Shown here: piece after piece, positions 1 through 7,608 of the stretch
How positions within the stretch are numbered: position 1 is the first letter of the stretch
How the letters are laid out: each line of letters opens with the position of its first letter
Assembly (NCBI RefSeq): GCF_014652555.1
Contig: NZ_BMZA01000012.1
Coordinates: 1-64,000, forward strand
DNA length: 64,000 nucleotides
Source of the DNA: Novosphingobium colocasiae
GTDB taxonomy: Bacteria; Pseudomonadota; Alphaproteobacteria; Sphingomonadales; Sphingomonadaceae
Direction of reading: 5' to 3'
Notes under the pieces: model-generated
Seen by the model: the letters and a program-made list of their open reading frames with translations, nothing else
The model's database searches: none
Told to the model about the DNA's origin: nothing
Translations under genes and position numbers: made by a program

Positions 1-42
1 GCCATGATCTACCTCGCCGCAGCCGTCATCAATTCACGATAA
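1..42 (+). CDS. 3' end of a coding region cut by the window edge, possibly a transposase
   Basis: An open frame runs from the first base to a TAA at 40-42 and ends in the peptide MIYLAAAVINSR. Short alanine/isoleucine-rich tails of this kind are common at the C-terminus of IS5-type transposases, and the neighbourhood is IS debris, so a transposase end is the most likely reading. Only 13 residues are visible, so the identity is a guess. The 14 bases after the stop (43-56) could be the terminal repeat of that element; its other end lies outside the window. Confidence 0.35.
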   Translation, partial: AMIYLAAAVINSR

Positions 43-58
43 ATCCCCACAACCCCTA

Positions 59-75
59 GGCGGCGTGGACAAATT
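59..75 (+). repeat. Left terminal inverted repeat of the IS5-family element
   Basis: GGCGGCGTGGACAAATT, preceded by CTA. It is the exact reverse complement of 1255-1271. Including the shared CTA, the match extends to 20 bases. Confidence 0.9.
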
Positions 76-139
76 CACTGCTCTTGGGCCCGTGGCAATT
101 GGGGCTGGCGAGATGCCAGGGCTTTGATAGACTACGGAT

Positions 140-466
140 ATGCTACCGACCCGCACCTTGACCGGATCACTTGTCATCGACGGGGATGATTACGAGTGGG
201 AACTTCGCCGTGAGCCGCAGTGGTGCACTGCCGACGGTTGGCAGGGTATGCAGATCGCAGTTCGTGCCGCAAAGGCGAGTGGCCGAGAGGCGCTCCTCCA
301 ATTTCCAATGCCCCAGAAGGCCGCACAGCGAGCCCGAGGCAACCGACATCGCCCGCAAGTACATAAAGCAGAGTTGGAGGCTGCCGTAAGGTCGGCGCTG
401 TCAGGCGGATGGGACCCGAATGCACGAGGGAGGCCTTTTCACGTTGACGTTTCAATCGACCATTGA
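140..466 (+). CDS. Hypothetical 108-residue protein inside the IS5-family element
   Basis: ATG-started frame of 108 residues, ending 26 bases before the TTG start of the transposase and lying wholly between the terminal repeats, so it would move with the element. The protein is soluble-looking, with no signal peptide or membrane segment. It begins with a short acidic, tryptophan-containing stretch (DGDDYEWELRREPQW) and has a basic middle (about residues 60-75). I do not recognise a domain. It could be a regulator or accessory factor of transposition, or a captured host gene. Codon use looks like the flanking GC-rich genes, which supports a real coding region. Confidence 0.6.
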   Translation: MLPTRTLTGSLVIDGDDYEWELRREPQWCTADGWQGMQIAVRAAKASGREALLQFPMPQKAAQRARGNRHRPQVHKAELEAAVRSALSGGWDPNARGRPFHVDVSIDH

Positions 467-492
467 TTCAAGGCTGCTTTTTGGAGGCAGGC

Positions 493-1274
493 TTGAGCAG
501 GGGCGATCTCAACGAAGTGGAATGGCGCATTTTGAAAGGCTTGCTGCCCATTGAGCCTGAGAACCGTGGTCGCGGCAGGCGTCCTGAACAGAACCGTTCG
601 ATCATCAACGGCATCCTCTGGCGGCTTCGGTGCGGTGCTCCTTGGCGCGACGTGCCGCCCAAAGACGGAAGTTGGAATACCATCTATCGTCGCTTCCGGC
701 GCTGGAGCGAAGCCGGGGTCTGGGAGACCGTGGCCGTGACGCTGGCTGAGGTAATGGCGGACAGCGGTCACTATAGCATCGATAGCACTACCGTTCGCGC
801 CCATGTCTCGGCAGCGGGCGGAAAAGGGGGACTCATCGACGCGCTCTTGGCCGCTCGCGGGGCGGGTTCACCAGTAAGCTTCACTGCCTCGCTGATTCCC
901 TCGGACGACCACTCGCCTTCCATCTGACAGTCGGCGAGGCGGCAGATTGCAAGGCTTATGACGCCCTGATCGACCTGCCCGAGCGCGCACCTGACGCTTT
1001 GCTCGCCGACAAGGGCTACGATGCCGACGCAATCCGTGCTGACCTTGCCAAACGGAATATCGAGGCCGTCATTCCGGGGCGGTCAAACCGCCGCGTGAAA
1101 ATCGAGCACGATCGGACGCTCTACAAGCAGCGCAATCAGATCGAGCGCATGTTCGGGCAGCTCAAAATCAACCGCGCCATCGCCACCCGATACGATCAAC
1201 TCGCCAACAGCTTCCTCGGAATGGTCCATCTCGCCACCGCCAGATACTGGCTCAAATTTGTCCACGCCGCCTAG
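493..1274 (+). CDS. IS5-family transposase, two frames joined by -1 frameshift
   Basis: DDE transposase of the element. The first frame runs from TTG 493 ([15 protein letters not shown]) and holds the N-terminal IS5 region ([20 protein letters not shown], then PWRDVP, then the first catalytic Asp region [11 protein letters not shown]). The second frame carries the rest ([12 protein letters not shown] with the second Asp, then [10 protein letters not shown] with the catalytic Glu, ending [10 protein letters not shown]). The frames join by a -1 shift at AAAAGGGGGA (822-831); read this way the junction gives GGKG(G)[12 protein letters not shown], the usual IS5 sequence. The product would be about 260 residues, normal for the family. 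The TAG stop at 1272-1274 lies in the target duplication, not in the element itself. An upstream in-frame ATG at 463 is possible but overlaps the passenger gene. Confidence 0.85.
822..831 (+). other. Slippery A-rich/G-rich frameshift site in the transposase
   Basis: The run AAAAGGGGGA, read in zero frame as (GG)A AAA GGG GGA, sits exactly where the coding potential passes from frame one to the -1 frame (ACT CAT CGA CGC from 831). IS5/IS427 elements commonly make their full transposase by slippage at such a run, so this is probably programmed rather than a mutation. Confidence 0.6.
1255..1271 (-). repeat. Right terminal inverted repeat of the IS5-family element
   Basis: AATTTGTCCACGCCGCC, the reverse complement of 59-75. 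It also encodes the last residues of the transposase (FVHAA), and the stop codon is completed by the flanking TAG. Confidence 0.9.
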
Positions 1275-1405
1275 CAGCCGATCTTCCCGGCGATCGATAC
1301 CACCGTTGCCCAGCGCGATGGATAATCCCGCTCGTGATCGAAAACCATCCGCACCGCACGCTCGCGGACCTCCGGCGAAAACTTGTTCGTTGTCTTGCTC
1401 GTCAT
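1271..1405 (-). pseudogene. Truncated orfA of an IS3-type element
   Basis: On the minus strand an ATG at 1405 opens a 44-codon frame starting [20 protein letters not shown] and ending KIGC. This is the N-terminal helix-turn-helix part of IS3-family OrfA proteins (typically about 90-100 residues). It stops at the IS5-family element border, so its second half is gone. An A/G-rich ribosome-binding stretch and the element's terminal repeat lie just upstream. No orfB is present in the window. Confidence 0.75.
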
Positions 1406-1425
1406 GGCTCCACCTTCTCAGGAGT

Positions 1426-1455
1426 TGGAGCCTCCGGCAAACCCGGCGCGGTTCA
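1426..1455 (-). repeat. Terminal end of the truncated IS3-type element
   Basis: Read on the minus strand the segment begins TGAACCGCGCCGGGTTTG and continues GCCGGAGGCTCC directly upstream of the orfA fragment. This resembles the outer end of sphingomonad IS3 elements, in which orfA starts a few tens of bases inside the terminal repeat. The matching other end is not in the window. Confidence 0.55.
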
Positions 1456-1588
1456 AAGCGCATAAAATCAACAATCAAAGCCTGTGTCTACGCCATTCCG
1501 CGCACAGGCCTTATTACTGAAGCACCACCTTGCGAGGCGTGGGGCGTCCACATATGGCGTGATCGGAACTCAACGGAGTCCTCAGACA

Positions 1589-4336
1589 GTGCCGCCGCAT
1601 GCCTTAGCATATTCGCACCCGAACTGTGGCACCGTAAGGCTGAAGCTCAACCGGCTGTTACTGCTTGCAGCAAGCTTGCTGCAAGCCCTCCTGTTCGCTT
1701 TTCCGGCTGCGGCGGGCGACGAAAATCAGACATACGGCCTGTCAGCGCCAAGACTGAGCACGGCACAAACCGCTGTCGGCGAACTGCTTGACGATCCGGC
1801 GGCCAGGGCCGTGATCGCCCGGCACGCCCCCGACCTGCTGCCGAACCCCGAGTTCAGTCGGCGACGATCGTCTTCACTGGCTGACCTCCAGTCCAACTTT
1901 CCCGCGGTTCTAACCCCTGCCGTGCTGGCTGCGATCGATGCTGATCTGGGGGCCTTGCCGCCGTCTCCCGCGACGCTCGCCTCGCTGCGAACGGCCCGAG
2001 CAGAGGTAACGGCCAGCAAACTGGATCCGACCAATCCCTGGATTACCCATCCAGCGGCCTATAATGCCGATTTTCAGCAGCAACCACTCGCCCTGCAATT
2101 CCGCCGAAGTTTCATCCTGGAGCGCAGACCCGCTCGATTGCTGGTCCATGTGAGCGCGGATCAGCGCTTCGTGCTCTACGCAAATGGCCGACGCATTGCT
2201 GCGGGTCCTGCTCGCGGTGACCTGCAGCACTATCGCTATGAGCGCATCGACCTGGCACCCTATCTCAAGTCCGGCCGAAATACACTGGCCGCGCAAGTCT
2301 GGAGTGACGGCAAACTGGCACCAGCGGCGATGGTGTCTGCCGGCCACACCGGCTTCATGCTGAAATCTGACGCACTGCGATACCGTACCGTCGGCACCTC
2401 GGCGAGCTGGCAAGTGCGAGTTGATCCATCGCGTGTTCCCTCCTCGGGTCGCCGGCAACTGATCCAATCGCTTGGCCCGGTCTACTACGTCGCAGGCCCG
2501 CCAGAGACCCATGATGCGGCGCGCCAACTGGTTGGCTGGCAAGGCGCGGGGGTGGGCCGGGACTGGATTTCGGCGGTGCCGGCCGTATCCGCCGGGCAAC
2601 AGCGCCGCGTGCTAGTTCCCGATCTCCTTCCGCAAATGCGATTGGGTCCAGCGATGAGCGGCAAAATTGTGCGGATCAGCCCCGCAAACGCCCTGCAATC
2701 CGGGCGCGTGACGGTCGCACCGGGCCAGCATGCCTCGATCCTGATTGATCTGGGCCGGGTCCAGGCAGGGTACCCGCTGCTCGTCACAAGTGGCGGAAAA
2801 GGCAGCAACGTGAGCCTGACCTACACCGAGGCGCTGTACGACCCGGCCGACCGGGGACCGTCGCAAACCGCAGTGAAGTTTGCTGACCGAGGCCGCATTG
2901 ACAACGGGCTGGCGCTGGGTCTGACCGATCGCTTCCTACTCGACGGGCGCAGCAGCGCGCGGTTTGAGCCGCTGTGGTGGCGAGCTGGCCGATATATCGA
3001 AGTTCGGGTCGAAGCCGGAAAGACTGCGGTGAACATTGATCGGGTTGCCATGCGCGAAACAGGCTATCCTTTTTCGCAGCGCGGCCGGTTCGCGAGCGAC
3101 GACCCACAGCTCAACCGGATCTGGCAGATCGGCTGGAACACGGCGCTGGTCGACGCGCACGAAACTTACATGGACACTGCTTACTGGGAGCAGTTGCAGT
3201 ACATCGGCGATACGCGCATCCAGGCCATGCTGTCCTACGATGTGGCGGGCGACCCCCGACTGGCTGTGCAGGCCCTAGACGCCTTTGAAGCATCCAGACG
3301 GATTGACGGGCTCCCGCAATCGGCCTGGCCCATGTCCGGTGTCAATTCGATCCCGCCATTCGCCCTGCTGTGGATCGGCATGTTGCATGACTACTGGATG
3401 AGACAGCCCGATACGGCGGTGCTCAAGCGAAACCTGGCCGGCATGCGAAGCGTGCTGGACTGGTACCGGCCTTATGTACGCGACGACGGGATGGTGCGCG
3501 CCACCCCGGGCTGGCTGTTCATCGACTGGCGCGACGGGCTTGATGGAGGGCGCGATCGCACGGGTGCGTCACCCGACAGCTGCATAATCGCCTTGCTACG
3601 GATCGGCGCCTTGCGCGAGGCGGCCGACATTGAGGGGGCGGTGGGGAGCCGGGAACGGTCGACCGCAAACCTGGCAGAAGCTGCCAAGGCGGCACAAGGG
3701 GTACAGGCACGGTGCTGGGACCAATCGCGGCAGCTCTATGCCGACGATCCGGACCACCGCAGTTTCAGCCAACACGCCAACGTCCTGGCTGTGCTTTACG
3801 ACGTCGCGCCTAAAGATCGCCAGCAGGATATCATGGCGCGGATAATGGCTCCCGGCAAAGGGATCGACGCACCGGCAGGCATCACCGCGACCACTTTCTA
3901 TTTCTCCTTCTACCTGGCGCGGGCGCTGGACCACGCGGGTCTTGCGGGTGGCTATCTCGACTTGCTGGAAACCTGGCGCGGTCTACTCGGCCAGCACTTC
4001 ACGACCTGGCCGGAACGGCCCGACCCCAGCCGCTCAGACAGCCATGCATGGAGCGCGCACCCAACTTCCGGCCTGCTGACATACGTCGCCGGGATCCAAC
4101 CCGCCACCGCTGGTTTCGCGCGGGTTCGCATTTCCCCGCACCTCGGACGACTGAACAGCCTTGATGCCGCCATGGCGCACCCCCGCGGCAACGTGCAGGT
4201 GGCATATCGACGTCTGCCGGCGGGCCTGGTCGCCAACATCCGGTTGCCTGCGGGCCTTTCAGGAACCTTCGTATGGCAAGCCCGCAAATGGCCGCTCCGG
4301 CCTGGGCCTAACCGGATCGTCGTTCCCAGCCATTAG
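1589..4336 (+). CDS. Secreted alpha-L-rhamnosidase-like glycoside hydrolase (GH78 type)
   Basis: Predicted to remove terminal L-rhamnose from glycosides in the periplasm or outside the cell. A hydrophobic signal segment (LLLLAASLLQALLFAFPAAAG) lies near the N-terminus. Then come a galactose-binding-like beta region and an (alpha/alpha)6 barrel. The GH78 acid cluster is visible as DTAYWEQLQYIGD at about residues 529-541: its Asp, Glu (+5) and Asp (+12) keep the spacing of the family's catalytic set. The late motif WPE...SHAWSA carries the likely second catalytic Glu. The GTG at 1589 has GGAG 10 bases upstream and places the signal peptide close to the start; an ATG at 1484 would add an unlikely 35 residues. 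The length (about 915) fits GH78. It precedes esterase genes on the same strand, which suggests acylated rhamnosides as substrates. Confidence 0.82.
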   Translation: MPPHALAYSHPNCGTVRLKLNRLLLLAASLLQALLFAFPAAAGDENQTYGLSAPRLSTAQTAVGELLDDPAARAVIARHAPDLLPNPEFSRRRSSSLADLQSNFPAVLTPAVLAAIDADLGALPPSPATLASLRTARAEVTASKLDPTNPWITHPAAYNADFQQQPLALQFRRSFILERRPARLLVHVSADQRFVLYANGRRIAAGPARGDLQHYRYERIDLAPYLKSGRNTLAAQVWSDGKLAPAAMVSAGHTGFMLKSDALRYRTVGTSASWQVRVDPSRVPSSGRRQLIQSLGPVYYVAGPPETHDAARQLVGWQGAGVGRDWISAVPAVSAGQQRRVLVPDLLPQMRLGPAMSGKIVRISPANALQSGRVTVAPGQHASILIDLGRVQAGYPLLVTSGGKGSNVSLTYTEALYDPADRGPSQTAVKFADRGRIDNGLALGLTDRFLLDGRSSARFEPLWWRAGRYIEVRVEAGKTAVNIDRVAMRETGYPFSQRGRFASDDPQLNRIWQIGWNTALVDAHETYMDTAYWEQLQYIGDTRIQAMLSYDVAGDPRLAVQALDAFEASRRIDGLPQSAWPMSGVNSIPPFALLWIGMLHDYWMRQPDTAVLKRNLAGMRSVLDWYRPYVRDDGMVRATPGWLFIDWRDGLDGGRDRTGASPDSCIIALLRIGALREAADIEGAVGSRERSTANLAEAAKAAQGVQARCWDQSRQLYADDPDHRSFSQHANVLAVLYDVAPKDRQQDIMARIMAPGKGIDAPAGITATTFYFSFYLARALDHAGLAGGYLDLLETWRGLLGQHFTTWPERPDPSRSDSHAWSAHPTSGLLTYVAGIQPATAGFARVRISPHLGRLNSLDAAMAHPRGNVQVAYRRLPAGLVANIRLPAGLSGTFVWQARKWPLRPGPNRIVVPSH

Positions 4337-4785
4337 AGTCTGTCCCGATTCTATCGCTTCTGCGCACGTCCTGGACCCCGCCTCCATGCGCTGGGCCGTT
4401 CTGCATCAACCCTTGTTGGTGCAATCGATGGGTCCTGACCCCCGGCGGCGCGGACGAATTCCGCGCCTCTACAGATCAAGTAGCTGATGTCACGACGGAA
4501 AACTCCGAAAGAATTTGAACATGCCCGCGCCCTGATGACATTAGGAACGGTGCGTACATACTCGATCGTATGGAGGGCCTTCAGCGGCTCGTTCCGCGGC
4601 GCTCATTCAGGGCCTGTCTGGACATTGCCGTGCGGGCAAGCGGAGCAACCATGACCCAAGGCGAGCCAGCCTGGGACTTCTGTAGCGACGTAACGTCTGT
4701 CCAAGTAACGACGCACCTTACAAACTCCGAATCTGCGCGGAGAAGCGAGCCAAGGCACTACGCCGTGAGCGAAGGGTAAGCGACC
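4337..4785 (+). other. 449-bp gap with an IS-end-like repeat, a hairpin and a small doubtful frame
   Basis: No convincing gene. The segment 4444-4461 (GGCGGCGCGGACGAATTC) matches 16 of 18 bases of the IS5 terminal repeat at 59-76. It overlaps a hairpin (arms 4447-4454 and 4460-4467) that could end the rhamnosidase transcript but has no T-run. A 55-codon frame from ATG 4487 (MSRRKTPKEFEHARALMTLG) to 4654 is of unknown value and may be a gene remnant. The promoter of the following esterase genes probably lies in the last 150 bases; I could not define it. Confidence 0.5.
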
Positions 4786-6486
4786 ATGCCGACCAAACCA
4801 GCTAGCCTGATGACCACCGCCGTAATCGTTGCCGCATGCGGCTGGGCGGCAGGATTGGCGGGGTATGGCGCACTGTCCGGTCAGGCCCTGTCCGGTCAGG
4901 CACTGTCGGCACCTGCACAAATTGCACCCGGCGACGCTTCGCGGTGCGATGCTCTTGCAAGGATCGCCTTGCCGGACACCGAGATCGTCACCGCAGTGTT
5001 CCAGTCGGAAAATCTGCCTGTTTCCTCAGCAAGTTACACGGCGGCCGATCGATCGAAGGTCGGCGCGCCGATTTCCGGACTGCCCGCCTTTTGCCGTATA
5101 GCTGGACGCATTCACCCCGAGCCCGGTTCCGACATCCGGTTCGAGGCGTGGCTGCCGACGGAACGCTGGAACGGCCGCTACATGGGGGTGGGCAACGGCG
5201 GGTTCGCCGGCTCGATACGCTTCAAGGAAATGGGCGAAACGATCAGCGCCGGATACGCCACGGCCTCGACCGACACTGGGCACGACGAGCGCGTGACCCC
5301 GATGGCAACCTGGGCCCCTGGCAATCCGGTCAAGGTACGCGACTACGGGTGGCGTGCGGTTCATCTGACCACCGCGGTCGCCAAACGCCTCGTCGCGGCG
5401 TTCTATGGCCGGCCAGCCGACAAGTCCTATTTTCAGTCATGCTCGAACGGCGGGCGCCAAGGCCTGATGGAGGCGGCGCGCTTCCCCGACGATTTCGACG
5501 GCATTCTGGCGGGAGCGCCCGCCGCGGAAATGACCACGGCGGTGATGTCCCACGTGTGGAGCCAGCAAGCCCAGTCGAAGCCTGGCGCCGCCTTCCGGCC
5601 CGAGCAGATGAAGTTTCTGCAAAATGAGGTGCTCCGCCAGTGTGATGCACTCGATGGCAGAACCGACAATCTGATCGACGATCCCCGAACGTGCAAGGTC
5701 AATACCGCGAAGCTTTCCTGCGCCAACAGCAAATCGCCTCTGTGCTTCTCGGCAGCGCAGGTGCAAGCCTTGAACCGGCTTTACGCCGGTCCGACGAAGC
5801 GCGCGGGCAAGGCCCCTGCATTCGCCTTTCCCGCCTCGGGTGCCGAGGCCGGGCGGCCGGTCCCGTTCCTTGGCTGGGATGGCTTCATTGCAGCGGGAGG
5901 CGAAAGACCGCCCCAGCAGGTCGGCCTCGCCCTGGGCATGATCCGAGACATGCTGAGCCCATCGATCTCCTCTATCGACGCCTTTGACTGGACGCGGGAT
6001 CCGGCACTGCTGACCGCCAAGCTTGGCCCCGATATCAACGTGCCGCCAAACCTGGAGAAGTTCTTTGCACGGGGCGGCAAGCTGATCATATACCACGGCT
6101 GGGCTGATGCAGCGATCCCGCCAGCCCAGACCATAGCGCTGCGCAAGGCCATCCTGAAGCGATCCGGCCCTCGGGCCGGGCAATCCATGCGGCTGTTCAT
6201 GATCCCCGGCATGCAACATTGCTTCGGGGGAACCGGGTCGGAGATATTCGGCGAAATGACTGGGGCCGACGATAAGGCACAGGCCGAAACCAACATTTCC
6301 ATGGCCCTGCGACAGTGGGTTGAACATGGTCGGGTGCCGGAGAGCGTCATCGGCACGAGCAGTCCTGCGCCCGGCCAGACGGAGAACTTTCGGCCGATCA
6401 GCCGGCTCCATTGCGTCTATCCGAAGCAAGCCAGTCTGAAGCGCGGGGCCGACCCCGCCAGCCCTCTGAACTACACGTGCAGGTGA
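4786..6486 (+). CDS. Tannase/feruloyl esterase family hydrolase, secreted
   Basis: Serine esterase of the tannase/feruloyl esterase family (also home to MHETase), cleaving aromatic acyl esters such as galloyl or feruloyl groups. A hydrophobic leader at residues 9-38 suggests export. The nucleophile is Ser220 in CSNGGRQG, the acid Asp441 in YHGWADAAIPP and the base His478 in MQHCFGG. Cys219 and Cys479, next to Ser and His, reproduce the CS-D-HC arrangement whose disulfide holds the triad in this family. The length of 566 is typical. GAAGGG lies about 11 bases before the ATG; an ATG at 4810 is an alternative. It is followed at 83 bases by another esterase, probably in one transcript. Confidence 0.9.
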   Translation: MPTKPASLMTTAVIVAACGWAAGLAGYGALSGQALSGQALSAPAQIAPGDASRCDALARIALPDTEIVTAVFQSENLPVSSASYTAADRSKVGAPISGLPAFCRIAGRIHPEPGSDIRFEAWLPTERWNGRYMGVGNGGFAGSIRFKEMGETISAGYATASTDTGHDERVTPMATWAPGNPVKVRDYGWRAVHLTTAVAKRLVAAFYGRPADKSYFQSCSNGGRQGLMEAARFPDDFDGILAGAPAAEMTTAVMSHVWSQQAQSKPGAAFRPEQMKFLQNEVLRQCDALDGRTDNLIDDPRTCKVNTAKLSCANSKSPLCFSAAQVQALNRLYAGPTKRAGKAPAFAFPASGAEAGRPVPFLGWDGFIAAGGERPPQQVGLALGMIRDMLSPSISSIDAFDWTRDPALLTAKLGPDINVPPNLEKFFARGGKLIIYHGWADAAIPPAQTIALRKAILKRSGPRAGQSMRLFMIPGMQHCFGGTGSEIFGEMTGADDKAQAETNISMALRQWVEHGRVPESVIGTSSPAPGQTENFRPISRLHCVYPKQASLKRGADPASPLNYTCR

Positions 6487-6569
6487 TCTTCTGCACAGGC
6501 AACCTGCCCCCGGAGCAGTGCTGCCGTGCCCACCTTCCACCCATCAGCAGCAATCGCTAGGAGCTTGGT

Positions 6570-7565
6570 ATGCGAAATGGAATGCTCGGATCGTTGACCG
6601 GACTAGCCAGTGCTGCTCTGCTCATGATGGCGGGAGCGGCGCACGCCCAGGTTGCAGGTTCCGCCGAACCGCCCGCCCCGCCCCCGTTGCCTGATCCGTT
6701 CGGCGAACGTGTTTTCCACTTTGCAAATGGCGTCACCGCCACGACCGACATCGCCTTCTCGGCCATCCCCGGCTTCCGCCCGCTGCTGCTCGATCTCTAT
6801 CGCGGTGCCGGGTCCGGTCCCAGGCCGCTGGTCATCTACGTCCATGGTGGTGGCTGGATGATCGGCCACCGTCGCGCCCCGATGATCCGCAACCAGGACT
6901 TCACCAAGGTGCTCGCCGATCTATCCGCCCGGGGCTACGTGGTCGCCTCGATCTCCTATCGCTTCAGCAAGGAAGCCCCTTTCCCCGCTGCCCAGGACGA
7001 CGTCCGGACGGCGATCCGCTTCCTGCGCGCCAACGCGAACAAGTATGGGATCGACACCTCTCGTGTCGGTATCTGGGGGGCTTCTGCGGGTGCCCAACTC
7101 GCCGTGATGGAAGCCGTCAACTGCGGCAAGCCGGCGAGTGGTGAAGATCAGACAAACCTGACGCAGACCGATTGCGTGACGGCGGCTGTCGGCTGGTACG
7201 GACCCTATGACTTCCGCACCTGGCCGGCGAAGTATGCCCCCGGTCCGCGCAATGTCTATCTCGACTGCCCGATCGGGGCCTGCTCGGACGAGCGGCTCGC
7301 CGCGGTAAGCGCGATCACCTATATCAATCCCAAGGATCCGCCGATCCTGCTGATCACCGGAACCGAGGACAATACCGTTCCGGACAGCCAGTCACGCGAG
7401 ATGGCGGCCGCGCTCCAGGCCATCGACGCCCCGGTCCAGCTTGAGATCATCCCCGGGGTCGGACACGGATGGAAGTCGCCGGACGAAGCCAAGACAATCG
7501 CCGCGATGGACCACGCCGCCGAGGTCACCTTCCGCTTCTTCGACAGCAAACTGAAGACCAGATAG
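6570..7565 (+). CDS. Secreted alpha/beta hydrolase (BD-FAE/lipase-like esterase)
   Basis: An N-terminal signal peptide (ending AGAAHAQ, about residue 27) is followed by an alpha/beta hydrolase fold of the carbohydrate-esterase-like group. The oxyanion motif HGGGW is at 92-96, the nucleophile Ser172 in GIWGASAG, Asp267 in TGTEDNTVP and His299 in PGVGHGW, a complete triad. Proteins of this type deacylate sugars or small aromatic esters. The gene sits between the tannase-like esterase and a sugar isomerase on the same strand, which supports a role in stripping acyl groups from plant-type glycosides. The ATG has AGGAGCTTGGT just upstream. The exact substrate cannot be read from the sequence. Confidence 0.85.
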   Translation: MRNGMLGSLTGLASAALLMMAGAAHAQVAGSAEPPAPPPLPDPFGERVFHFANGVTATTDIAFSAIPGFRPLLLDLYRGAGSGPRPLVIYVHGGGWMIGHRRAPMIRNQDFTKVLADLSARGYVVASISYRFSKEAPFPAAQDDVRTAIRFLRANANKYGIDTSRVGIWGASAGAQLAVMEAVNCGKPASGEDQTNLTQTDCVTAAVGWYGPYDFRTWPAKYAPGPRNVYLDCPIGACSDERLAAVSAITYINPKDPPILLITGTEDNTVPDSQSREMAAALQAIDAPVQLEIIPGVGHGWKSPDEAKTIAAMDHAAEVTFRFFDSKLKTR

Positions 7566-7608
7566 TGCCGGTCGCACTGGCCGACAGTCAACCCAGCAGG
7601 CCCGCATT

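Larger units (their letters stand above)
57..1273 (+). mobile_element. IS5-family (IS427-like) insertion sequence with a passenger gene
   Basis: Perfect 17-bp inverted repeats (GGCGGCGTGGACAAATT at 59-75 and its complement at 1255-1271) bound a 1213-bp element. Each is flanked by TA inside CTAG (57-58 and 1272-1273), the target pattern known for IS427-type IS5 elements. Inside are a 108-codon gene and a transposase in two overlapping frames. IS5-group elements of this type are usually about 0.8-0.9 kb, so roughly 0.4 kb is extra and is accounted for by the small gene. The right flank is a truncated IS3-type orfA, which the left flank does not continue, so the junction was rearranged after or during insertion. 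Confidence 0.85.

Noticed and set aside
4570..4779. 69-codon plus-strand frame before the tannase-like gene
   Set aside because: No homology that I recognise, and it lies where the promoter should be; kept only as part of the gap description.
5437..6540. 367-codon minus-strand frame
   Set aside because: Antisense shadow of the tannase-like gene, whose CS-D-HC triad is complete on the plus strand.
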